From Burkholderiaceae bacterium (GTDB taxonomy: Bacteria > Pseudomonadota > Gammaproteobacteria > Burkholderiales > Burkholderiaceae_C): 64,000 bases of DNA. Numbering within the stretch: position 1 is the first letter of the stretch; each line of letters begins with the position of its first letter. Positions 54,741 to 62,990 of this stretch are shown piece by piece. The translations under genes were made by a program, and so were the position numbers. The stretch lies in the NCBI GenBank assembly GCA_024235955.1, contig JACKLJ010000001.1, forward strand, positions 598,501 through 662,500, given 5' to 3'. The notes beneath the pieces were generated by a model. It made no database searches, was not told the DNA's origin, and saw only the letters and a program-made list of their open reading frames with translations.

Positions 54741-55394
54741 ATGCCCAGGCCTTCACGCAACCTTGACCAGCGCCTGCTGCAAAGCGGCCGGCGGCTGTAC
54801 CCGCGGCTGGGCTGCGCCGGCCTGACGGTGCGTGCGGTGGCCGACGACGCGGGCGTCGCACCGGGCATGTTCCACTATCACTTCGATAGCAAGGAAGCCT
54901 TTTTGCGCCAGGTGCTGCAGCAGTTCTACGACGAGGTCTACGCACGCCTGTCGGAGCGCGTGCTGGCGCCGGGCGAGCCGCTGGCGCGTCTGCGCGGCGC
55001 GCTGCAGCTGATCGCCGCGGTGCTGGCCGAGCATGGCGACACCATCCGACGCGTGCTGGCCGATGCCGACGCCGGCGAGCCCGTGGCGCAGGCCTTCATG
55101 CGTGCCAACGTGCCGCGCCACCTGGGCCTGCTGATGGGCCTGCTGGACGAGGCCGAGCGCGCCGGCGCCGTGGCCGCGCAGCCGCCGTGGCGGCGCATGA
55201 GCTTTCTGATTGGCGGGGTGCTGGCGCCGGTGCTGGTGGCCTCGCGCCTGCGGCCGCAGGGTCCGGCGGCGTTGCCGCTGGCGGCTGAACTGGCGGCGCA
55301 GGTGCTGTCGCCCGAGGCGCTGGAAGCCCGCATCGACATGGCCCTGCACGCCCTGACCAGGGCACCGAGTACCGAGGAGTTGGCCCATGGTTGA
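54741..55394 (+). CDS. TetR-family regulator of an ABC efflux operon (CecR/YbiH-like position)
   Basis: 217 aa. TetR helix-turn-helix (RRLYPRLGCAGLTVRAVADD, AGVAPGMFHYHFDSKEAFLR). The C-terminal region (ALQLIAAVLAEHGDTIRRVL, LGLLMGLLDEAERAGAVAAQ) is the ligand-binding part. It is the first gene of an operon with HlyD, ATPase and permease genes, the order of E. coli ybiH (cecR)-ybhGFSR. The stop overlaps the HlyD start by 8 bp, so they are translationally coupled. A palindrome just upstream is the probable operator. Confidence 0.9.
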   Translation: MPRPSRNLDQRLLQSGRRLYPRLGCAGLTVRAVADDAGVAPGMFHYHFDSKEAFLRQVLQQFYDEVYARLSERVLAPGEPLARLRGALQLIAAVLAEHGDTIRRVLADADAGEPVAQAFMRANVPRHLGLLMGLLDEAERAGAVAAQPPWRRMSFLIGGVLAPVLVASRLRPQGPAALPLAAELAAQVLSPEALEARIDMALHALTRAPSTEELAHG

Positions 55395-56382
55395 GCTAGC
55401 GCGCCCGCGTGGCGCATCCGTTGCAGTGGCAGGCGCCCTGGCGCTGCTGCTGGCCGCCTGCCAGCCGGCGCCGGCTGGCGGCTGGTCGGGCTACGCTGAA
55501 GGCGATTACGTCTACATCGCCGCGCCGGTGGCCGGCCGGCTGGAGGAACTGGCGGTGCAGGCCGGCCAGCAGGTGGCCGCCGAGGCGCCGCTGTTCCGGC
55601 TGGACGCCACGCCCGAAGCCCGTGCGCGCGACCAGGCCAGCGCCCAGGTGGAAGCCGCCCAGGCGCAGGCCGCCAACCTGCAGAGCGGCCGCCGGCCGGA
55701 CGAGATCGCGCAGATCCAGGCCCAGCTGAAGCAGGCGCGCGAGCAGGCCGCGCTGGCCCAGACCGACTGGCAGCGCAAGGCGCCGCTGGTGGGCGGCGGC
55801 GCCGTCTCCAGCCAGGAAGTGGACGCCGCCCGCACCGCGGCCGAACAGGGCCGCGCCCGCGTGGCCGAGCTGGAAGCCGCGCTGCGTACCGCGCGCCAGC
55901 CAGCCCGTGTGGACGAGCGCGCCGCCGCCCAGGCGCAGGCGCGCGCCGCCAGCAGCGCGCTGGCCGCGCAGCAGTGGCGCGTGGAGGAAACCCGCCAGGC
56001 GGCGCCGGCGGCCGGGCAGGTGAGCGACACCTATTTCCGCGTCGGCGAATGGGTGCCGGCCGGCCAGCCGGTGGTGGCGCTGCTGCCGCCCGCCAACATC
56101 AAGGCGCGCTTCTTCGTGCCCGAAACCGAGGTCGCCACCCTGCACCCCGGCGACACGGTGCAGCTGGCCTGCGACGGCTGCGGCGCGCCCATCGCCGCCA
56201 GCGTGACGCGCGTGGCCACCGAGGCCGAATACACGCCGCCGGTGATCTACTCCAACGCCCAGCGCGCCAAGCTGGTGTTCATGGCCGAAGCCCGCCCCGC
56301 GCCCGCCGACGCCGTGCGCCTCAAGCCAGGCCTGCCGCTGGACGTGCGCCGCGGCGGTGCCGGCAATTCAAAGCAAAAATAG
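55387..56382 (+). CDS. HlyD-family periplasmic adaptor lipoprotein of ABC efflux system
   Basis: 331 aa. Lipoprotein signal with lipobox LLAAC (about Cys27; AVAGALALLLAACQPAP). Biotinyl-lipoyl-like half motifs (YVYIAAPVAGRLEELAVQAG, QQVAAEAPLFRLDATPE), a long alpha-helical coiled-coil hairpin (about 75-200, rich in Ala/Gln/Arg: AQLKQAREQAALAQTDWQRK), and the closing lipoyl/beta-barrel region (SDTYFRVGEWVPAGQPVVAL, IKARFFVPETEVATLHPGDT). It bridges the inner-membrane ABC exporter to an outer-membrane channel, as YbhG does. The last residues (NSKQK) and the TAG stop come from a dispersed element. Confidence 0.9.
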   Translation: MVELARPRGASVAVAGALALLLAACQPAPAGGWSGYAEGDYVYIAAPVAGRLEELAVQAGQQVAAEAPLFRLDATPEARARDQASAQVEAAQAQAANLQSGRRPDEIAQIQAQLKQAREQAALAQTDWQRKAPLVGGGAVSSQEVDAARTAAEQGRARVAELEAALRTARQPARVDERAAAQAQARAASSALAAQQWRVEETRQAAPAAGQVSDTYFRVGEWVPAGQPVVALLPPANIKARFFVPETEVATLHPGDTVQLACDGCGAPIAASVTRVATEAEYTPPVIYSNAQRAKLVFMAEARPAPADAVRLKPGLPLDVRRGGAGNSKQK

Positions 56383-56427
56383 CCTCCAGCCCATATGCAG
56401 CAGGCGCAGGCAGCTATGAAATCGGAA
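56364..56427 (-). repeat. Dispersed ~55-bp element, copy 19 (HlyD-ATPase junction)
   Basis: AAAATAGCCTCCAGCCCATA, then GCAGGCGCAGGCAGCTATGA. It supplies the HlyD stop codon (TAG 56380-56382) and both candidate start codons of the ATPase gene (ATG 56395 and 56416). Confidence 0.88.
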
Positions 56428-57396
56428 GCGGATGGAGCGGCTGCCGGCGGAGCCGACGCGCCGCTGGCGATCGACGTGCGCGGCCTCACCAAGCACTACG
56501 ACGGCCGCGCCGTGGTGGACCACGTGGACCTGCAGGTGCGCACCGGGCGCATCTGCGGTTTTCTCGGCCCCAACGGCAGCGGCAAGACCACCACCATCCG
56601 CATGCTGTGCGGCCTGCTCACGCCCGACGCCGGCGAGGGCACCTGCCTGGGGCTGGACATCCGCACCCAGGCGCTGCAGATCAAGCGCCAGGTCGGCTAC
56701 ATGACGCAGCGCTTCGGCCTGTACGAAGACCTCTCCATCCGCCAGAACCTGGACTTCATCGGCCGCCTGTTCCAGCTGCCGGATCGCCGCGCGGCCGTGG
56801 ACCGCGCGCTGGATCAGCTCGGCCTGGTGGGGCGCCAGAACCAGCTGGCGGGCAACCTCTCGGGCGGCTGGAAGCAGCGGCTGGCGCTGGCCGCCTGCCT
56901 GATCCACGACCCGCGCCTGCTGCTGCTGGACGAACCCACCGCCGGCGTCGACCCGAAGGCGCGGCGCGACTTCTGGGACCAGATCCACGAGCTGGCGGCC
57001 CAGGGCATCACGGTGCTGGTGTCCACGCACTACATGGACGAGGCCGAGCGTTGCCACGAACTGGTCTACATCGCCTACGGCCACATCCTGGCGCGCGGGA
57101 CCGAGGGCGACATCATCGACCACGCTGCGCTGACGGTGATCGAGGTGGCCGGGCCCGTCTCGCGCGAGCAGATCGCCGCGCTGAAGGCGGCGCCCGGCGT
57201 GCAGAGCGTGGCCGCCTTCGGCGCCAGCCTGCACGTGGCCGGGCCCGACGCGCGGATGGTCGGGCAGGCGGTGGCGCCGCTGGCGCAGCAGCCGGGCCTG
57301 CACGTGCGGCCGACCCAGGCCAATCTGGAAGACGTCTTCATCAGCCTGATCGGCCAGGCGAATGACAACTTTCGCGACGGGGAGCACGCAGGATGA
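56395..57396 (+). CDS. ABC efflux transporter ATPase (YbhF half-like)
   Basis: 333 aa from ATG 56395; ATG 56416 (MKSEADG) is an alternative. Single ABC domain: Walker A FLGPNGSGKTTT (58-66), Q-loop VGYMTQRFGLYEDLSIRQNL, signature NLSGGWKQRLALAA, Walker B RLLLLDEPTAGVDPK, H-loop STHYMDEAERCHE. E. coli YbhF has two fused ABC domains; here there is one, so it should dimerise. The C-terminal ~80 residues (AGPVSREQIAALKAAPGVQS) are the usual accessory region of drug-efflux ATPases. The first ~21 residues and the start codon lie in or next to a dispersed element. Overlaps the permease start as ATGA. Confidence 0.92.
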   Translation: MQQAQAAMKSEADGAAAGGADAPLAIDVRGLTKHYDGRAVVDHVDLQVRTGRICGFLGPNGSGKTTTIRMLCGLLTPDAGEGTCLGLDIRTQALQIKRQVGYMTQRFGLYEDLSIRQNLDFIGRLFQLPDRRAAVDRALDQLGLVGRQNQLAGNLSGGWKQRLALAACLIHDPRLLLLDEPTAGVDPKARRDFWDQIHELAAQGITVLVSTHYMDEAERCHELVYIAYGHILARGTEGDIIDHAALTVIEVAGPVSREQIAALKAAPGVQSVAAFGASLHVAGPDARMVGQAVAPLAQQPGLHVRPTQANLEDVFISLIGQANDNFRDGEHAG

Positions 57397-58526
57397 GCGC
57401 GTTCTCGCTGGCCCGCACCGCGGCGGTGTTCGTCAAGGAATTCCAGCAGATGCTGCGCGACCGGCTGACCTTCGCCATGGCGGTGATGATCCCGGTGGCG
57501 CAGCTGGTGCTGTTCGGCTACGCCATCAACACCGACCCCAAGGACTTGCCGCTGGCGGTGGTGACGGCCGAGCAGGGGCCGATCACGCGCAGCCTGGTGG
57601 TGGCGTTGCAGAACACCGGCTACTTCCGCGTGGTGGCCAACGGCGTGAGCGAAAGCCAGGCCGACGAGCTGCTGGCGCGCGGCGACGCGCAGTTCATGCT
57701 GGTGCTGCCGCCGGGCTTCGAGCGCGACCTGCGGCGTGGCCGCCACCCGGTGCTCTACATGGCCGTGGACGCCACCGACCCGGTGGCCGCCGGCAACGCG
57801 CTGGCGGCGCTGAACCAGGTCGGCAGCCAGGTGCTGGCGCGCGAGCTGGCCGGCCCGTGGCGGCAGGCGCAACAGGCGCCGCCGCCCTTCGAGCTGCGCG
57901 TGCACAAGCGCTACAACCCGGAGGGGCTGTCGCGGCTGAACATCGTGCCGGGGCTGATCGGCACCATCCTGACCATGACCATGGTGATGCTCACCGGCCT
58001 GGCCATGACGCGCGAACGCGAGCGCGGCACCATGGAAAACCTGCTGGCCACGCCGGTGCGCCCGGTGGAGGTGATGCTGGGCAAGATCGCGCCCTACGTG
58101 GTGATCGGCTACATCCAGCTGGCGGTGATCCTGGTGGCGGCCTGGTGGCTGTTCGCGGTGCCCATGCTGGGCAGCTTCGTGCTGCTGATGGCGATGATCG
58201 GCGTGTTCATCCTGGCCAACCTGGCAGTGGGCTTCACCTTCAGTACGCTGGCGCGCAACCAGCTGCAGGCCATGCAGATGACCTTCTTCTTCTTTCTGCC
58301 CTCGATCCTGCTGTCGGGCTTCATGTTCCCGTTCCGCGGCATGCCGGAATGGGCCCAGGCGGTGGGCAACGTGCTGCCGCTCACGCACTTCCTGCGCATC
58401 GTGCGCAGCATCATGCTCAAGGGCAGTGGGGTGGCCGAGGTGCTGCCCGACCTGTGGCCGCTGCTGGCCTTCATGGCGGTGGTGAGCGCGGGCGCGCTGC
58501 TGCGCTACCGGCAGACGCTCGACTGA
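57393..58526 (+). CDS. ABC-2 type efflux permease (YbhS/YbhR-like)
   Basis: 377 aa. Inner-membrane ABC-2 permease: N-terminal helix (FQQMLRDRLTFAMAVMIPVA, QLVLFGYAINTDPKDLPLAV), a large periplasmic loop (about 45-180), then five C-terminal helices (LIGTILTMTMVMLTGLAMTR, ERERGTMENLLATPVRPVEV, VVIGYIQLAVILVAAWWLFA, MTFFFFLPSILLSGFMFPFR). The ERERGTMEN segment is the family's coupling region. Start overlaps the ATPase stop as ATGA. E. coli ybhGFSR has two permeases; only one is present here, so it probably forms a homodimer with the single-domain ATPase. Exports hydrophobic drugs or similar compounds (inferred). Confidence 0.92.
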   Translation: MSAFSLARTAAVFVKEFQQMLRDRLTFAMAVMIPVAQLVLFGYAINTDPKDLPLAVVTAEQGPITRSLVVALQNTGYFRVVANGVSESQADELLARGDAQFMLVLPPGFERDLRRGRHPVLYMAVDATDPVAAGNALAALNQVGSQVLARELAGPWRQAQQAPPPFELRVHKRYNPEGLSRLNIVPGLIGTILTMTMVMLTGLAMTRERERGTMENLLATPVRPVEVMLGKIAPYVVIGYIQLAVILVAAWWLFAVPMLGSFVLLMAMIGVFILANLAVGFTFSTLARNQLQAMQMTFFFFLPSILLSGFMFPFRGMPEWAQAVGNVLPLTHFLRIVRSIMLKGSGVAEVLPDLWPLLAFMAVVSAGALLRYRQTLD

Positions 58527-58581
58527 TCGATACGCTCGGCGCTAAAGTGGCCCTTCCCCGACGAGCCAGGAGCAGCGCAGC

Positions 58582-59379
58582 ATGAACGCGACCTTCGATT
58601 TCACCGACCGGCACGTGGTGGTGTTTGGTGGCACCACCGGCATCAACCTGGGCATCGCGCAGACCTTCGCCGCCGCCGGCGCCAGGGTCAGCGTGGCCAG
58701 CCGCAAGCAGGAGAACGTGGATTTCGCGCTGGCCACGCTGGGCTCCGGCGCGCTCGGCCTGGTGGCCGACGTGCGCGACGACGCGGCCGTGGCCGCCGCG
58801 CTGGCCACGGCGCGCGCCCGGCACGGCGAGATCGACGTGCTGATTTCCGGTGCGGCGGGCAACTTCCTGGCCGACGTGAACAGCATGTCGTCCAACGCCT
58901 TCAAGGTGGTGGTGGAGATCGACCTGCATGGCAGCTTCCATGTGGCACGGCGCGCCTACGAGCACCTGCGCAAGCCGGGCGCCAGCGTCATCTTCATCAG
59001 CGCGCCGCAGGCGGTGGTGGCCATGCCCTACCAGGCCCACGTGTGCGCGGCCAAGGCCGGCGTGGACCAGCTGATGCGCGTGCTGGCGCTGGAGTGGGGC
59101 CCGGCCGGCGTGCGCGTGAACGCCATCTCGCCCGGCCCGATCGAGGGCACCGAGGGCATGAAGCGCCTGGCCCCGCAGGGCCCCGAGGGCGACGCGCTGG
59201 TGCGCGGCATGGTGCCGCTGGGCCGCATGGGCACCACGGCCGACATCGCCCAGCTCGCCATGTTCCTGGGCTCCGATGCGGCGGGCTACGTGTCGGGCGC
59301 GCTGATCCCGTGCGACGGCGGCGCGCAGAACATGCTGACGCCGATGATCGTGGCCGCCGCCGAAAAGGGCGGTGCCTGA
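58582..59379 (+). CDS. SDR-family oxidoreductase, 2,4-dienoyl-CoA reductase (DECR2)-like
   Basis: 265 aa. Rossmann motif VVFGGTTGINLGIAQTFAAA, ADVRDDAAVAAALATARARH, LISGAAGNFLADVNSMSSNA (Asn-rich catalytic loop), then VAMPYQAHVCAAKAGVDQLM, RVLALEWGPAGVRVNAISPG and PIEGTEGMKRLAP. The classical Tyr-x3-Lys pair is absent: the lysine in AHVCAAKAG is preceded by AHVC instead. This and the PGPIEGTEG segment match peroxisomal-type 2,4-dienoyl-CoA reductases rather than FabG. So a role in degrading unsaturated fatty acids is likely. Follows the efflux operon by 55 bp, probably a separate unit. Confidence 0.85.
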   Translation: MNATFDFTDRHVVVFGGTTGINLGIAQTFAAAGARVSVASRKQENVDFALATLGSGALGLVADVRDDAAVAAALATARARHGEIDVLISGAAGNFLADVNSMSSNAFKVVVEIDLHGSFHVARRAYEHLRKPGASVIFISAPQAVVAMPYQAHVCAAKAGVDQLMRVLALEWGPAGVRVNAISPGPIEGTEGMKRLAPQGPEGDALVRGMVPLGRMGTTADIAQLAMFLGSDAAGYVSGALIPCDGGAQNMLTPMIVAAAEKGGA

Positions 59380-59428
59380 GGGGCGGCGCAGCAGGCAGGC
59401 TCCAGGCCGGCACTGCCCGGTGCGTCTT

Positions 59429-61081
59429 CTAGCGGCGGCGGGCCGGGTTCTGGCGCTTGGTGGCCTGGGCGGGTTTCGCGCCCGCGCGTCGGGGCGGGGC
59501 CTTGGCCAGTTCGGCCAGGCGGTCGGCACTGGCCTGCTGGCTGCGGGCCAGGGAGGCCAGTGCCTCGGCTGCTCGCCCCATTGCGGCCTGAGCGATGTCC
59601 TGGGCCTTCATGCTGGCCGGGCGCTGGCGCGCGCCTGCCTCGCTCATGACCTGCACACCCGCGCCAAGAGCCACCTTGGCCAGCCATTCAAAGGGCAGCG
59701 GCGGGTCGCCCGGGCCGTCGTCGGGGGCGGGGTAGGGCCAGTCCCAGGGTCCGAAGCGCCTGGGTTTCAGCCGGGGCAGGTCCCAGAACACGGAAGAGAT
59801 CTCGATAACCAGACAGGGCGGGTGGAGCCGCCGCGCAATCTGCCAGGCCGCCGCGCCGATGCTGGCAGTATCGAGGGACCGGCCCGCCAGCAGCTCGCGC
59901 ATGTCGCGGTGCAGCGCGAGTTCGATCACCAGGGCTCCCCACAGGTCGAGGAACCAGTTGGGCGACAGCCAGTTCACGATGTTGCGGTAGTACTGGTCGA
60001 TCTGCGCCAGCGTCTGCTGGCCTTCGGCCGAGTAGGTGAAGCCCTTGCTCCAGAGGGCCTTGCGCGGATCGTTGAAGCCGGGCCGGTTGGCGGCGTTGTC
60101 GCCGATCAGGTTGATGTCGAAGAAATGGTGCCAGGTGGCGTCCACCACCACGCGCCCAACCCCGACCCGCCTGCCATCGTAGGCGCCCACCGTGCCGCTG
60201 AGCCGCGATGCCGATGCCTGCGTGCTGCCGGTGTGGATGCCGGACATCACTTCAGGGTCCGGCCGGCCTTCGCTGCGACCCCAGGCCACGATTTCGGGCG
60301 GCAGGCGGGTGCCGTCGCTGGTTTTCGGGTATTCGTCGAAGGTGTAGCCGTTGACGCTCATGCTCTGGGTGAGGTCGGTGGGCGCCACCACTTCGCCCTC
60401 GTGCATGTGGTCCGGAAATTCGGTGATTGGCCCGGCCGGGCTGCACAGCAGCGGGTGCGGGTAGCGGCGGAGGAACAGCGCGGTTTCTCCCCACACGTAC
60501 CACTTGAGCGTCAGGGTCTGGGGAATGTCATCCGACTGGTTCTCGAACACCAGCACGCCGTTGTGGTCGGGCATGGTGGTGTCGATGCGGTCCGATCCCA
60601 GTGCCGACGGCGGCGCGCTCCAGTGCCGCATGGAGCGCACCCGCGGGAGCTGGCTGGAGATGGCGGCGCCCAGGTTCTCATGGTCGCCGGTGGCGAACAC
60701 GCCGCCACCGCCGTTCATGAAGCGCGCCAGCTTCTCCTGCTCGGCGGCGCTGAGCGGCGGGTAGCTGTTGTAGCCCATCAGCCATATCTGGTCGTAGGCC
60801 GTCAGGTCGTGGGTGTCGAAGCGGAAGTTCTCGATTACTCCCGCTGCGTGCAGCGGATCGGTCTGGCGGTGGGCCCGGGTCACCTCCCCTTGCCCGGACA
60901 GCACCGACATGAGATGGCTCATGCCGAAGTAGCTTTCCTGCAGGTCGTTCGGGTCGTGCTCGGGCCCGAAGGAGACGATGCCGTCGGTCACCACCAGGAT
61001 CCGCCGGCGGCGCCAGAAGCGGATGAGGTCGGTGAGCTGGGCGCGGGCCTTGATGTCGTCGAGCAGCAGTTTCTCGTTCAT
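59429..61081 (-). CDS. Conserved-looking protein of unknown function with GATase/ThuA-like N-terminal fold
   Basis: 550 aa with a strong GGAGGTG ribosome site. I do not recognise the family. Residues about 25-150 look like a class I glutamine-amidotransferase/ThuA-type flavodoxin-like fold: RRILVVTDGIVSFGPEHDPN, YDQIWLMGYNSYPPLSAAEQ, EKLARFMNGGGGVFATGDHE, but no nucleophilic Cys is present (MGYNSY at the elbow). The middle has AWGRSEGRPDPEVMSGIHTG and GRVVVDATWHHFFDINLIGD, a conserved-looking His-His motif. The C-terminal ~60 residues are helical and very basic (PAQATKRQNPARRR). No signal peptide or membrane helix. Stands alone, convergent with the SDR gene and divergent from glmU. Confidence 0.7.
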   Translation of the reverse strand: MNEKLLLDDIKARAQLTDLIRFWRRRRILVVTDGIVSFGPEHDPNDLQESYFGMSHLMSVLSGQGEVTRAHRQTDPLHAAGVIENFRFDTHDLTAYDQIWLMGYNSYPPLSAAEQEKLARFMNGGGGVFATGDHENLGAAISSQLPRVRSMRHWSAPPSALGSDRIDTTMPDHNGVLVFENQSDDIPQTLTLKWYVWGETALFLRRYPHPLLCSPAGPITEFPDHMHEGEVVAPTDLTQSMSVNGYTFDEYPKTSDGTRLPPEIVAWGRSEGRPDPEVMSGIHTGSTQASASRLSGTVGAYDGRRVGVGRVVVDATWHHFFDINLIGDNAANRPGFNDPRKALWSKGFTYSAEGQQTLAQIDQYYRNIVNWLSPNWFLDLWGALVIELALHRDMRELLAGRSLDTASIGAAAWQIARRLHPPCLVIEISSVFWDLPRLKPRRFGPWDWPYPAPDDGPGDPPLPFEWLAKVALGAGVQVMSEAGARQRPASMKAQDIAQAAMGRAAEALASLARSQQASADRLAELAKAPPRRAGAKPAQATKRQNPARRR

Positions 61082-61274
61082 GTCGCACCTCCGGTGTTGA
61101 TGCGTGCCGCGTGGTGCCCGGCGGGCGCCACGGCGCGATGGTGCGATTGCGCCAGACGGCGCGCATCAATCCGACGGCGTAGCCCGTCCTCCCGGGGGCG
61201 TAGGACAGAGGGTGGTGTTCGCCGGCTGCATGGCCATAATTTGCAGCTTCTGTAACCAGGTGAGAGAACAACGC

Positions 61275-62711
61275 ATGACCGCCATCGACGTCGTGATCAT
61301 GGCCGCGGGCAAGGGCACGCGCATGAAGAGCCGGCGCCCCAAGGTGCTGCACCGGCTGGCCGGGCGCCCGATGCTGGCCCACGTGCTGGACGCGGCCGCG
61401 GCCGTGGGCGCGCGCCGCTGCGTTGTGATCACCGGTCACGGTGCTACTGAAGTTGAAGCGTTCGCCACCAGCTGGGCAAGGGCTGGAGGCCAAAATCATG
61501 CCCAAGTGGAGCTGCAGTCGGTGCGGCAGGAGCCACAACTCGGCACCGGCCACGCGGTGCAGCAGGCCGAACCCTTGCTGCCGGGTGACGGCGTGACGCT
61601 GGTGCTCAACGGCGACGTGCCGCTGGTGCAGCCCGACACGCTGAGGCGCCTGATCGCCCTGTGCGAGGGCGAGCATCTGGCGCTGCTCACGGTGGACAGC
61701 GGCGAGGACGCCGGCGCCTACGGCCGCATCGTGCGCGCCGCGGCGGGGGCCGACGGTGACATCCCGGTGCGCGCCATCGTCGAGGCCAAGGACGCCTCGC
61801 CCGACGTGCTGGCCATCACCGAGTGGTATTCCGGCGTGATGGCCGCGCCCACGCGGCTGCTCAGGCGTTACCTGGCGCTGCTGACCGATGACAACGCGCA
61901 AAAGGAGTTCTATCTGACCGACGTGGTCAAGCACGCCGTGGCTGGCGGCAGCACCGTGCTGGCCTTGCGCATCGACGACGAGGTGGAAGTGGCGGGCGTG
62001 AACAGCCCGGTGCAGCTGGCCGAACTGGAGCGCGAGGTGCAGCGCCGCACCGCCGTGCGCCTGATGGAGGGCGGCGTGCGCCTGGCCGACCCGGCGCGGC
62101 TGGATGTGCGCGGCACGCTGGCCTGCGGGCAGGACGTGGAGATCGACGTGGGCTGCGTGTTCGAGGGCGGCGTGACGCTGGGCGAGGGCGTGTCGGTGGG
62201 CGCGCACTGCGTGATCGCCAACGCGCGCATCGAGGCCGGCGCGGTGATCCACCCGTTCACCCACATCGACGGCGGCAAGGATGGCGTGGTGGTGGGCCCG
62301 GGCGCGCTGGTAGGCCCCTACGCCCGCCTGCGCCCAGGGGCCGAACTGGGGCCGGAGGTGCACATCGGCAACTTCGTGGAAGTGAAGAACAGCAAGCTGG
62401 CTGCCGGCGCCAAGGCCAACCACCTGGCCTACCTGGGCGATGCGGTGGTGGGCGAGCGCGTGAACTATGGCGCCGGCAGCATCACCGCCAACTACGACGG
62501 CGCCAACAAGCACCGCACGGTGATCGAGGCCGACGTGCACGTGGGCAGCAACTGCGTGCTGGTGGCGCCGGTGACGCTGGGCGCGGGCGGCACGGTGGGC
62601 GCCGGATCGACCATTACCAGGGACACGCCGGCCGGCGCGCTGAGCCTCGCGCGCGGGCGCCAGGTGAACCTGCCTGGCTGGCAGCGGCCGGCGAAGAAAA
62701 AGCCGGCCTGA
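61275..62711 (+). CDS. glmU: Bifunctional N-acetylglucosamine-1-phosphate uridyltransferase / glucosamine-1-phosphate acetyltransferase
   Basis: 478 aa from ATG 61275. Makes UDP-GlcNAc for peptidoglycan and LPS. N-terminal pyrophosphorylase (about 1-245): VVIMAAGKGTRMKSRRPKVL, RQEPQLGTGHAVQQAEPLLP, LVLNGDVPLVQPDTLRRLIA, DDNAQKEFYLTDVVKHA. C-terminal left-handed beta-helix acetyltransferase (about 265-478): FVEVKNSKLAAGAKANHLAY, LGDAVVGERVNYGAGSITAN, YDGANKHRTVIEADVHVGSN. A degenerate dispersed element may account for residues about 58-76 (EVEAFATSWARAGGQNHAQV), slightly longer than in homologues. Monocistronic and divergent from the 550-aa unknown. Confidence 0.96.
   Translation: MTAIDVVIMAAGKGTRMKSRRPKVLHRLAGRPMLAHVLDAAAAVGARRCVVITGHGATEVEAFATSWARAGGQNHAQVELQSVRQEPQLGTGHAVQQAEPLLPGDGVTLVLNGDVPLVQPDTLRRLIALCEGEHLALLTVDSGEDAGAYGRIVRAAAGADGDIPVRAIVEAKDASPDVLAITEWYSGVMAAPTRLLRRYLALLTDDNAQKEFYLTDVVKHAVAGGSTVLALRIDDEVEVAGVNSPVQLAELEREVQRRTAVRLMEGGVRLADPARLDVRGTLACGQDVEIDVGCVFEGGVTLGEGVSVGAHCVIANARIEAGAVIHPFTHIDGGKDGVVVGPGALVGPYARLRPGAELGPEVHIGNFVEVKNSKLAAGAKANHLAYLGDAVVGERVNYGAGSITANYDGANKHRTVIEADVHVGSNCVLVAPVTLGAGGTVGAGSTITRDTPAGALSLARGRQVNLPGWQRPAKKKPA
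61448..61502 (+). repeat. Dispersed ~55-bp element, copy 20 (degenerate, inside glmU)
   Basis: GAAGTTGAAGCGTTCGCCAC, then GGGCAAGGGCTGGAGGCCAA. Only the second half matches well. In frame, in a surface loop before the QLGTGHA motif. Confidence 0.55.
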
Positions 62712-62713
62712 AC

Positions 62714-62742
62714 CGGCAGCCGGCGGGCTCCCGCCGGGCTGC
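62714..62742. terminator. Hairpin after glmU
   Basis: GCAGCCGGCGGG pairs with CCCGCCGGGCTGC across a 2-nt turn with one bulged base, directly after the glmU stop. No T-run. The rest of the 62712-62990 gap holds no gene. Confidence 0.5.
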
Positions 62743-62940
62743 GCTCAGAAGTACCGAAAGGTTCGAGCCGAGCCTGGCGAGGCGCCGTGCGCAGCGCTGG
62801 CACGGGCATCCTGCGCTGAGCCCGGTGAACGAGTCCAACGCGGCTCCGTCTTTTGTGTTGTGCGGCGAAGCACGGCACGCGGTGCATGAAGCCGGGTGAA
62901 CCTGATGGCCGCGGTTTCCCCGGTCGCTGGCTTCATTCCC

Positions 62941-62980
62941 TTTCCGGAGAGAGGGGGAAGGCGGGTCAGCGCCTCAGGCG
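62941..62980 (+). repeat. Partial copy D of the composite repeat tail
   Basis: CCGGAGAGAGGGGGAAGGCG, then GGTCAGCGCCTCAGG. It ends 10 bp from the DUF2726 stop codon, in the same orientation relative to the gene as copies A, B and C. Confidence 0.75.
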
Positions 62981-62990
62981 GTGCTTGACC

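Noticed and set aside
54880..54905. Dispersed element in tetR (CGATAGCAAGGAAGCC)
   Set aside because: The sequence encodes the conserved TetR helix segment YHFDSKEAF; the resemblance is chance.
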